Assembly: GCA_003248805.1 (NCBI GenBank)
Contig: QFQY01000004.1
Span: 1 to 64,000, forward strand
Length of the DNA: 64,000 nucleotides
Source of the DNA: Chelatococcus sp.
GTDB taxonomy: Bacteria > Pseudomonadota > Alphaproteobacteria > Rhizobiales > Beijerinckiaceae
Direction of reading: 5' to 3'
The translations under genes and the position numbers were made by a program. Under the pieces are notes generated by a model, which made no database searches, was not told the origin of the DNA, and saw nothing but the letters and a program-made list of their open reading frames with translations. This document shows, in pieces, positions 1-7,375 of the stretch (its first letter is position 1; the number at the start of each line of letters is the position of its first letter).

Positions 1-941
1 CGTGTCCTGAGCTTGTCTTCCCATGCGAGGGCGTGGGCGACGATCTCTTGGAGGTCGTCGTGCTCGGGGGCCCAGCCGAGTTCGGCGCGGATGCGGTCGG
101 CCTTGGCGACGAGGGCGGCCGGGTCGCCGGGGCGGCGGCCGGCATAGGTCACGGGGAAGTCGACGCCGGAGACGCGCTTCACCACCTCGACGACCTCCTT
201 CACCGAATAGCCGCGGCCGTAGCCGCAGTTCAGGGTCAGGTTCTCGCCGCCGCGGCGCAGATGGTCGAGCGCGGCGAGATGGGCGCGGGCGAGGTCGGTG
301 ACGTGGATGTAGTCGCGGATGCAGGTGCCGTCCGGCGTCGGATAATCCGTGCCGAAGACGGTCATGCCGTCGCGCTGGCCGGTGGCGGCCTGGCCGGCGA
401 TCTTGATCAGATGGGTCGAGTTCGTGCCGGACTGGCCGGAGCGGCCTCGCGGATCGGCGCCGGCGACGTTGAAATAGCGCAGCACGACATGGCCGAGCCC
501 ATGGGCGCGTGCCGTGTCGGCGAGCATCCACTCGGTCATCAGCTTCGAGCGGCCATAGGGGTTGATGGGGGAAAGCGCGATGTCCTCCGGCACCGGACTG
601 ACCCTGGGCTCGCCATAGACCGCCGCCGTCGAGGAGAAGATCATGCGCTTGACGCCGCCGCGAACCGCCGCTTCGAGCAGCGCCCGCGTCTTCACCGTGT
701 TGTTGAGATAGTAGCCGAGCGGATCGGAGACCGATTCCGGCACCACGATCTTCGCGGCGAAATGCGCGATCTCGTCGATGCCGTGCTCGGCGATCAGCCG
801 CGCCACCAGCTCCCCGTCGCCGACATCGCCCTCGACCAGCACCGCCTCGGGCGGCACCGCCCACCAGAACCCCGTCGAGAGATTGTCCAGCACCACGACA
901 CTGCCGATATAGCCGGCGCCGCCTGAAACCAAGATAGCCAT
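1..941 (-). CDS. galE: UDP-glucose 4-epimerase (GalE), partial, with an N-terminal in-frame gap
   Basis: Extended short-chain dehydrogenase of the GalE family, interconverting UDP-glucose and UDP-galactose with bound NAD, here presumably supplying UDP-galactose for the polysaccharide locus. The protein begins MAILVSGGAGYIGS (GxxGxxG nucleotide motif), has SSTAAVYG and the catalytic YGRSK (YxxxK), RYFNVAGADP and RDYIHVTDLA, all diagnostic. The last few codons lie beyond the window edge. Odd: after GGAGYIGS the reading goes directly to VVVLDNLSTGF, whereas GalE proteins normally have about 13 more residues there (the first Rossmann helix, beginning with a conserved His). The rest reads without interruption, so this is either a real in-frame deletion that probably disables the enzyme, or a sequencing/assembly error. 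It is the last gene of the minus-strand polysaccharide cluster. Confidence 0.9.
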   Translation of the reverse strand, partial: MAILVSGGAGYIGSVVVLDNLSTGFWWAVPPEAVLVEGDVGDGELVARLIAEHGIDEIAHFAAKIVVPESVSDPLGYYLNNTVKTRALLEAAVRGGVKRMIFSSTAAVYGEPRVSPVPEDIALSPINPYGRSKLMTEWMLADTARAHGLGHVVLRYFNVAGADPRGRSGQSGTNSTHLIKIAGQAATGQRDGMTVFGTDYPTPDGTCIRDYIHVTDLARAHLAALDHLRRGGENLTLNCGYGRGYSVKEVVEVVKRVSGVDFPVTYAGRRPGDPAALVAKADRIRAELGWAPEHDDLQEIVAHALAWEDKLRT

Positions 942-1097
942 AGCTGAGCCCTGTCACGGCTGTGCCGGCCCTGATCGGCCTGCAATCCGTCGTCGTCATG
1001 CGTTGAAAAGGATGCCGATGGCCGCCCGCGAGAAGGCCGCGTGGCCGCCGGCTGGGTTTGGAACTGCGGGCGGGGCGATCTGCGCCGCCCGCTTCGC

Positions 1098-2132
1098 TCA
1101 GGCTGCCTTCGTCTGCGTTTGCTCGCTGAAATAGCTGCGCTCGAAGGTGCTCATCACCGCCGCGACCATGTCCCGGGCGACATGGAGCTGGTCCTCCTCA
1201 TAGGCGAGCGGGCGCGGCGAGTTGAGCACGATCTCGTAGCTCGGAAAGTAGTCGACGAAATCGAAGCGCCGATAGAGCTCCTCCGCCACGGCGCGCAGCA
1301 CCGATTTCGAGGCGCTGTTGGCGACGATGACGTCGTTTTCCTTGAAGGTCGCTCCCAGCGGCACCGGCGAGACCGTGACGACGAAGCGCATCTCCGGATG
1401 GCAATGCGTGCGGATCATGTCGATGATCCCGAGCATGTCGGCGAGGGTCTCGTCATAGCCGTAGTCGATGAAGCGGAAGCGCTCCGGCATGCGCGCGAGC
1501 CAGGCCGGCCCCGGATGGGCGTTCATCGCAAGCCCGGTCTCGGAGTCGAGCCACGTCTCGGTCAGTCCCAGTGTGAACAGGCAGATCCGCGACTGCCGGA
1601 TCATCGCGGTCGCCGCCGTCAGGCGCTTGCGATTGGCGAAGGCGGTCTTGCGGTCGAGCAGCCGGAGTCCGCTCGCATGCGGATCGAACCACTGGTCGGG
1701 GCCGAGTTCGACGAGCCCGTCATTCGGATAGGTCTCGTCGAGCAGCACGCGCTTCAGCTCATGCGCCATCGAGCGCACGGAATATTTGTTCAGCGCACCG
1801 CGGCTGAGCTCGCCTCCGGCCGCGCCGCCGCCGCGCCCGGTCGCGGGGTTCCAGCTTTCGAAATGCTCGGCGGGGACGCCGTGGCCCTTCGTGACGAGGG
1901 TCAGGCCGCGCATCATCAGCACGTTCTCGACCTCGCGGGCGAAGCACGACCCCATCGTGAAGATCGGCCAGGACGGGTCGATCTGGAATTTGGGGCGGTG
2001 CTCGACCTGCAGGAAACCGCCCGTCGTCAGGCGCTCCTTGGCCGAGCGGCCGGCCTTGCCGGACATCCAGCCGCGCACGGGATTGGCGCGCATGATCGAG
2101 AGCGCGGTGCCTGCGTCGTATTCGATCCTCAT
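1098..2132 (-). CDS. GSCFA-domain protein
   Basis: 344-residue protein with the family-naming motif GSCFA in FTMGSCFAREVENVL near residue 62, and later blocks typical of GSCFA proteins (FTLGLTETWLD, VTVSPVPLGATF). GSCFA proteins are predicted SGNH-hydrolase relatives of unestablished substrate, repeatedly found in polysaccharide gene clusters. No signal peptide or membrane segment is visible, so a cytoplasmic location is likely. An AGGAGAG ribosome binding site five bases before the ATG supports this start. It lies 92 bases after the pyruvyl transferase gene in the same direction, and acylation or deacylation of a glycan is a reasonable inference only. Confidence 0.85.
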   Translation of the reverse strand: MRIEYDAGTALSIMRANPVRGWMSGKAGRSAKERLTTGGFLQVEHRPKFQIDPSWPIFTMGSCFAREVENVLMMRGLTLVTKGHGVPAEHFESWNPATGRGGGAAGGELSRGALNKYSVRSMAHELKRVLLDETYPNDGLVELGPDQWFDPHASGLRLLDRKTAFANRKRLTAATAMIRQSRICLFTLGLTETWLDSETGLAMNAHPGPAWLARMPERFRFIDYGYDETLADMLGIIDMIRTHCHPEMRFVVTVSPVPLGATFKENDVIVANSASKSVLRAVAEELYRRFDFVDYFPSYEIVLNSPRPLAYEEDQLHVARDMVAAVMSTFERSYFSEQTQTKAA

Positions 2133-2224
2133 CGGTCTCTCCTGCCGCTATGACCGCCGGCGCCGTGCCGCGGTCCCCCTCGGTGATGACGGCGGGGCTG
2201 GCCGCCCCGTCGGTCCGATCCGCC

Positions 2225-3685
2225 TCACATCCGATGCGGAATGCCGTTCCGGTCGAGGAAGCCGCGCATGCGGTCGTAGGACTGGGCGTATGACTTCGCG
2301 AGGCCGGCCAGCGCCGCTTCCTGATAGACCGCGCGCCAGCCGCCATCGGCCAGCGCGGCCTCGGGCACGACGGGGATTTTCAGCGTCTCGGCGAGTTCCT
2401 GGCTGCGGGTGTCGTAGGCGACGAGCACGCCCGGCACGCCATGCGCCACGGCCGGCAGCACGCCATGGACGCGGTAGCCGACGGCGAGGTCGATGCTCTT
2501 CGCGAAGTCGTCATAGCGCTCGACGTCGAAGAAGCTGAACAGCTTGCGCTCGTAGATCTCGCGCATCGGCGCGTCGTCCGGGCCGGTCCACCAGCCGCTC
2601 TGCACGAACTCCGCGACCGCCTTTTCCTTCGCGGCCGCATCGCGCAGGAAGAACGCCTTCTCCTCCTGCTCGCCATGGGAGGACATCACCATGTCGCACT
2701 GGCTGTCGACCTTGAGCAGGGCCTGGCGCTGGTTGCGCAGATAGGCCTCGGGATCGGCGGTGTAGCTCGAATCGAACTCGCGGCGCAGGCTGAAGGCGAC
2801 CTTGCGGATCTCGCGCTGGTCCGGAACCTTGATGGCGAGATCGCGATTGCGGGTGCGGAAGATCGATGGGCAGCCGACGACCTCGACATTGCCGACGCCG
2901 TTCCGGCGCAGCGTCTCGGCGCTGAAGGCGCCGCGCACGCCGATCGCGGCACAGCGGTCGGCGACCAGTTGCCAGAAGCGCCGCGAACTGTCGGGCAGGT
3001 CGATCGCCCGGTTCTGGCTCGCCTGCGCGCCGACGCCGATCGCGTAGACCGGGAGCTTGACCTTCTCCAGCACCTCGACGGCGCGGAACCACTCCATCTT
3101 CTCGTGGATGAAGTTCGAGCCGCGCACGAAGACGAAATCGAATTCGCTGGCGTAGCGCTCGATGTCGGCATCTGTCGGATTCATGATCTTCATGGGTTCG
3201 AGATGCGCGTAACGCAGCAGCTTGAGCGTCGAATCGTAGACGATCATGTCGCCGATGTTGAAATAGTCGGAGAGCAACTTCTCCATCGGCGCGCGGTACC
3301 AGCGCACCTTGTCGTGGTCGTAGACCTCGCCCGCCGGATAGATCACCAGCGCGCGCAGCGGCCGTGTCGTCGCGACGGGGCGCAGGAAGGAGCCGGGCGC
3401 GAGCGCCCTGGTCGCCGCATCCGCGACCGCGATCGAGCGCAGGCGCCCCTCCGGCAGGCGCGGCAGCGGGATGGTCAGGTCGGCGACCTGCGCCTCGCCC
3501 GGAAGCAGCGCGCCCGGGTTGATCGTCGCGTAGTCCTGCCCGTCGAGCAGCAGGCGCAGCGCCGGCCAGCCTCCGTCCGCGCGGCGGGCGACCGAGACGA
3601 CGACCTCGCTCGTGGTCGCGCGCATGATCTTCAGGGCCTGTCCGGTCGAAGCGGCGGCGGTGAGGTTGAGGACGGGCGCGTTCAT
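2225..3685 (-). CDS. Polysaccharide pyruvyl transferase family protein (copy 2)
   Basis: 486 residues. From about residue 120 it carries the polysaccharide pyruvyl transferase fold: ALVIYPAGEVYDHDKVRWY, FVFVRGSNFIHEKMEW, YAIGVGAQAS, the conserved IGVRG-like AIGVRGAFSAE, GCPSIF and the C-terminal GYRVHGVLPAVAHGVPGVLV. These enzymes transfer a ketal pyruvate from phosphoenolpyruvate to sugar hydroxyls. It is a clear paralogue of the product encoded at 4863-6041 but has an additional N-terminal segment of about 115 residues of unknown role. The ATG overlaps the preceding stop (ATGA), implying translational coupling to the secreted protein gene upstream. An in-frame upstream extension exists but lacks family similarity, so the coupled ATG was preferred. 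Confidence 0.85.
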   Translation of the reverse strand: MNAPVLNLTAAASTGQALKIMRATTSEVVVSVARRADGGWPALRLLLDGQDYATINPGALLPGEAQVADLTIPLPRLPEGRLRSIAVADAATRALAPGSFLRPVATTRPLRALVIYPAGEVYDHDKVRWYRAPMEKLLSDYFNIGDMIVYDSTLKLLRYAHLEPMKIMNPTDADIERYASEFDFVFVRGSNFIHEKMEWFRAVEVLEKVKLPVYAIGVGAQASQNRAIDLPDSSRRFWQLVADRCAAIGVRGAFSAETLRRNGVGNVEVVGCPSIFRTRNRDLAIKVPDQREIRKVAFSLRREFDSSYTADPEAYLRNQRQALLKVDSQCDMVMSSHGEQEEKAFFLRDAAAKEKAVAEFVQSGWWTGPDDAPMREIYERKLFSFFDVERYDDFAKSIDLAVGYRVHGVLPAVAHGVPGVLVAYDTRSQELAETLKIPVVPEAALADGGWRAVYQEAALAGLAKSYAQSYDRMRGFLDRNGIPHRM

Positions 3686-4866
3686 GGTGTCTCCTTCACG
3701 ATCCGGATCCTGATCCGGACGAGGTCCCGTTGCGGTCCGATCTTGCAGTCGGAGACGCGGCTCCTGGTCATGAACAGGAAGGCGTCGTCTCCGGTGGTCT
3801 CGAAATTGCGCGAGGGCGAGGCGGGGTCGGCGACCGCGCCATAGGCGTAGCGCCGGGCATCGCCGCAATCCCTGCTCCACAGCGTCGGATGGGTGACGAG
3901 CGTGCGCAGCGGCGACCAGTCGATCAGGTCGGCTGACCAGCTATAGGCGACGCGCCCGCCGGCGATGCCCTGCGCCGGGTCGGGGCCGAGATGCGTGATC
4001 GCCAGCCATTGCCCGCTGGGCTCGTGGCGCGTCACCGATCCGACGGTCGTCGGCAGGTTCCTCAGGGGCTGGCAGGGTTTCGCTTGGCTCGCATCCTCGC
4101 GATAGGGGTCGACCGCCCGCAGCGTGAAATCCGCCCCGTCATAGGCGCGCCAGGATGTCGGATCGGCGATCTGCGTCGTCCGGAACAGGCAGACGCCGGG
4201 CTTCTGTCCCTCGCCGCCGGTCGTCGCGATCAGGCTGTACCAGGCGCCGTCCCGGCTGACGATGTTGGAGGGGTTGAAGAAGCCGCGATGCCGCCCCTGC
4301 CCGACATCCTGCCGGAAGCCCGGCGCCGCGACCAGCGAGGGCGGATCGTCGGTCGCGAAGCTGTGCCCGCCGTCATGCGACCTCGCCGCCGAGATCACGT
4401 TGTACCAGCAGCTCATTGCCTCCTTGAAGCGACAGGCGCCGGGATGCTCGTTGGCATGGTACTCGTCATGCATCAGCGCGAAGACCTCGCGGCCATTCCC
4501 GGTCCAGGTCGCGGCGATCCAGGTGAAATCGCTGTAGGCGCTGGGATCCGCGCTGCGCTTCGCCTCGAAGGCGATGGCGCAACCCGTGGCCGCGATGCTG
4601 TCGAGGCCGCTGCCGACCATCGCGCGGTTGCGGTGATGGCTCGCGAAGGCGACGACCTCGTCGCGGTCGTTCCGGTAGGCCCGCAGCGGCGCGTCGGGAA
4701 TATGCCATGGCTCGCAGCGCTGGCGCGACCAGTCGAAGACGACCTCCTCCATGGCCTCGGGCGCGATCTCGACACGATAGGCCGGCGCCTGGGCGGCCGC
4801 GAGCGATGTCGCGGGCAGCAGCAGGGCCGCCAGTAGCCACGCATGGCCGGCCGGGTGCGCTCTCAT
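3682..4866 (-). CDS. Secreted Asp-box protein, probable beta-propeller
   Basis: 394 residues with a clear signal peptide (MRAHPAGHAWLLAALLLPATSLAAAQA). The mature part has an Asp-box-like motif, SHDGGHSF, and recurrent short strand-turn blocks (FTWIAATWTGNGREVF, AWYSLIATTGGEGQ, WLAITHLGPDP, VAYSWSADLIDW), resembling sialidase/GH43-like propellers. I could not identify catalytic residues or a named family. Both ends overlap neighbours by ATGA, and it sits between two pyruvyl transferase genes, so it is very probably part of the same polysaccharide pathway, perhaps a periplasmic glycan-binding or glycan-cleaving protein. A long in-frame extension before the chosen start lacks a signal peptide and was rejected. 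Confidence 0.75.
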   Translation of the reverse strand: MRAHPAGHAWLLAALLLPATSLAAAQAPAYRVEIAPEAMEEVVFDWSRQRCEPWHIPDAPLRAYRNDRDEVVAFASHHRNRAMVGSGLDSIAATGCAIAFEAKRSADPSAYSDFTWIAATWTGNGREVFALMHDEYHANEHPGACRFKEAMSCWYNVISAARSHDGGHSFATDDPPSLVAAPGFRQDVGQGRHRGFFNPSNIVSRDGAWYSLIATTGGEGQKPGVCLFRTTQIADPTSWRAYDGADFTLRAVDPYREDASQAKPCQPLRNLPTTVGSVTRHEPSGQWLAITHLGPDPAQGIAGGRVAYSWSADLIDWSPLRTLVTHPTLWSRDCGDARRYAYGAVADPASPSRNFETTGDDAFLFMTRSRVSDCKIGPQRDLVRIRIRIVKETP

Positions 4867-6041
4867 GCGACGCGCCGCTCCGGCGCCTTCGCGTGGCCGT
4901 GCATCTTGTTGTCGACGCCGTTCTCGACCAGGAAATCGCGCATCGCCGCGTAGACGCGGGAATGAGTGGCATTGAAGCGGTCGAAGCGCGACTGCTCCCA
5001 ATACTCCGCCAGCCGGAAATCCTCTCCGGAGAAGACGTCGAAGCTCGGGATCTGGAAGGTTTCGGCGAATTCGACGGTGCGGCTGTCATAGGTGAAGTAG
5101 ATCGACGGCGTGCCGTTGGCGAGGGCCATCAGGTTGCCGTGCAGCCGGTAGCCGAGCACCAGATCGAGCCGGCGCACGAGCCGTTCATAGTCGGCGACCA
5201 CGTCGGAATAGAACATCCGGCTGCGATAGAGCCGCTCCATCTCGTCATCGAGATACCATGCGTTCGCCCAGCCATTGTCGCGCAGCGCTGCGATCGCCTC
5301 GTCCTTCTGGGCGGGCGTGCCGAGCGCGAGCTTCTTCTCCTCGACCTCGCCCTGCGCCATGAGCGTCACGTCGAAGCGCCGCGCCATCGCCGTGACGAGG
5401 TCGCGGTGGAAGGTGAGATAGCGCTCGATGTCCTGGGCATAGTCGCGCGAGACCTCGCGCCGCAGCGTGACGCCCGCCGTTTCGACCTGGTCCAGCGGGG
5501 GCAGCGTGATCGTGAGGTGCGGGTCGTTGGCGCGGAACGCGGTGGGGCAGCCGATGATGCGGACGTTCCGGATGCCGAGGCCGTCGAGCACCTCGGCGGA
5601 ATAGGTCCCGCGCACCCCGACCGAGGCGGTCGAATCCGCGATCAGCCGCAGGACGGTTCTGGTGGCCTCGCTGAGTTCGAGCTTGCCGCTGACCGGCGCC
5701 TGCGCGCCGATGCCGAAGGCGATGACGGGTATCCTGAGCCGACGCAGGACGTCCGGCGCCCGTTCCCAGTCCATCTCGGAATGGATGTAGTTCGAGCCGC
5801 GCAGGAAGACATAGTCGTATTCGGCGTTGACCCGGTCGATCGCGGTCTGGTCGACCTCCGAGATCGACAGGACGTCGAGCTGCTCGAAGTTCAGCAGCTT
5901 CAGCGAAGAGTCGAAGACGAAGGCGTCGCCGATGTTGTGGTAATGCGCGATGTGGCTCGCCAGGTCGGCATGATCGTACCAGCGCACGTTGTCGTGGTCG
6001 TAGACCTCTCCGGACGGGCTGATCACGAGGATGCGGGCCAT
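4863..6041 (-). CDS. Polysaccharide pyruvyl transferase family protein (copy 1)
   Basis: 392 residues covering the family domain from its first residues: ILVISPSGEVYDHDNVRWY, YVFLRGSNYIHSEMDW, IAFGIGAQAPVSG, VGVRGTYSAEVL, GCPTAF, LGYRLHGNLMALANGTPSIY. The family makes pyruvate ketals on exopolysaccharides using phosphoenolpyruvate. A GGGAG ribosome binding site precedes the ATG. It is the shorter paralogue of the product at 2225-3685; two copies would fit a glycan with two pyruvylated positions, or one may have another substrate. The stop overlaps the next start as ATGA. No membrane segment is evident, consistent with action on lipid-linked repeat units at the inner face of the membrane. Confidence 0.88.
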   Translation of the reverse strand: MARILVISPSGEVYDHDNVRWYDHADLASHIAHYHNIGDAFVFDSSLKLLNFEQLDVLSISEVDQTAIDRVNAEYDYVFLRGSNYIHSEMDWERAPDVLRRLRIPVIAFGIGAQAPVSGKLELSEATRTVLRLIADSTASVGVRGTYSAEVLDGLGIRNVRIIGCPTAFRANDPHLTITLPPLDQVETAGVTLRREVSRDYAQDIERYLTFHRDLVTAMARRFDVTLMAQGEVEEKKLALGTPAQKDEAIAALRDNGWANAWYLDDEMERLYRSRMFYSDVVADYERLVRRLDLVLGYRLHGNLMALANGTPSIYFTYDSRTVEFAETFQIPSFDVFSGEDFRLAEYWEQSRFDRFNATHSRVYAAMRDFLVENGVDNKMHGHAKAPERRVA

Positions 6042-6068
6042 GCTGGGCGTCTCCCTGTTCTGGTGGCG

Positions 6069-7373
6069 TCAGGCGATCATCGGCGCCGCCGCGCGGCTCT
6101 CCGGCACCGGCATGCCGCGCCCGGCGATCAGGCGCTGGTAGAGCGCGACATGGGTGGCGGCGTAGTCGACATGGCTGACGCGGGGCGTGATGCCGCCGCG
6201 CAGGCGGCCCCACAGATCGGGCTCTGTCAGCGCCCGGACCATGCAGTCGACCAGGTCTTCTGGGCTCCCGGAGCGGAAATGCAGCCCATCGACCTCGTCG
6301 GTGACCTTCTCGGCCATGCCGCCGAGATTGCTCGCGAGGACGGGGCGCCCGTGGAAGAGCGCCTCCTGGATCACGATGGGGGAGTTCTCCCACCAGACCG
6401 ATGGGATCACCACCCAGTCGACGGATCGCATCAGGTTCGGCATCTCGTGATTCTGGAACGCGCCGCAGAAGCGCACGCGCCGGCCGGCGCTCTCGACGAG
6501 CTTGGCGAACTTGTCCTGATAGGCCTGCGGCTGGCGCTCGAGATTGCCGCCGTAGACGAGCAGGATCGCATCGTCGCCCCAGACGGAATCCGGAATCCGC
6601 GTCACCGCGTCGATCAGCACATCCGCGCCCTTGTAGGGGGTGAGCTGTCCGAAATAGGCGAAGCGCGAGCGCCGGCCGCCTGTCTCGGGCAGCGGCCGCG
6701 GCGGCGCGGTCGTGGCGACGTCGATGCCGTTCTCGATCACCGAGAAGCGCTCTTCCGCCAGCCCCCAGTCGATATAGCGGTCGGCGAGGAACTGGCTCGG
6801 CGAGACGAAATGGTCGGCGAGGCCGAGCATGCCCTTGATGAAGGTCTCGCGCGCCAGGAAGCGGGCGGGCGAGATGTCGGGAAAGCAGCCGTTGCAGTCG
6901 GTCGGCGAGGCCCGGTAGCAGAGCTTGAACGCCCCGGTCTTCACCATCTGCCCGTGGTGGTGGCAGATGCTGAGATATTCGTGGAAGGTCACGACGATCA
7001 GCGCATCGGGCAGCGTGTCGCGCACGGCAAACAGGCATTCGAGCCCGAGCCCGATGAAATGGTGGAAATGCACGACGTCGGGCTTGAGATCGCGCAGGAC
7101 GCGGGCGAAGTCGCGCTCGATCTCGTCGGTCGCCCGGTTCGAGACCAGGAAGTGGTCGTAGTCCTCGGCGTAGTAGAGCAGTTCGTTGCCGCGCTGGCGC
7201 AGGCTCATCAGGGCCGTGCCGGCATGGCGCGGCGTCGGCGCGCCGGTCCGGGCGAGATAGTGGGTGTCGATGCCCTCCTGAGCCTGCAGGCCCTTGTGAA
7301 GGTTGTAGGACGCGATTTCGGCGCCACCGAGCGACAGCGACGGGTGGGCATGGGACACGACGAGAACCCGCAT
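6069..7373 (-). CDS. Glycosyltransferase family 4 (GT-B fold) with Cys/His cluster
   Basis: 434 residues. The N-terminal GT-B half has VLVVSHAHPSLSLGGAE and DVVHFHHFIGLG; the C-terminal half has FAYFGQLTPYKGADVLIDA and the retaining-GT4 motif VWWENSPIVIQEAL (E-x7-E), followed by GRPVLASNLGGM. Between the halves a Cys/His segment (ICHHHGQM..C....CNGCFP) is shared with the product at 10313-11566 and could bind a metal. Three ATGs occur in tandem; the third was chosen because GAGAGG then lies six bases upstream, though the first would overlap the previous stop. It probably adds one sugar of the exopolysaccharide repeat unit. Confidence 0.9.
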   Translation of the reverse strand: MRVLVVSHAHPSLSLGGAEIASYNLHKGLQAQEGIDTHYLARTGAPTPRHAGTALMSLRQRGNELLYYAEDYDHFLVSNRATDEIERDFARVLRDLKPDVVHFHHFIGLGLECLFAVRDTLPDALIVVTFHEYLSICHHHGQMVKTGAFKLCYRASPTDCNGCFPDISPARFLARETFIKGMLGLADHFVSPSQFLADRYIDWGLAEERFSVIENGIDVATTAPPRPLPETGGRRSRFAYFGQLTPYKGADVLIDAVTRIPDSVWGDDAILLVYGGNLERQPQAYQDKFAKLVESAGRRVRFCGAFQNHEMPNLMRSVDWVVIPSVWWENSPIVIQEALFHGRPVLASNLGGMAEKVTDEVDGLHFRSGSPEDLVDCMVRALTEPDLWGRLRGGITPRVSHVDYAATHVALYQRLIAGRGMPVPESRAAAPMIA

Positions 7374-7375
7374 CA

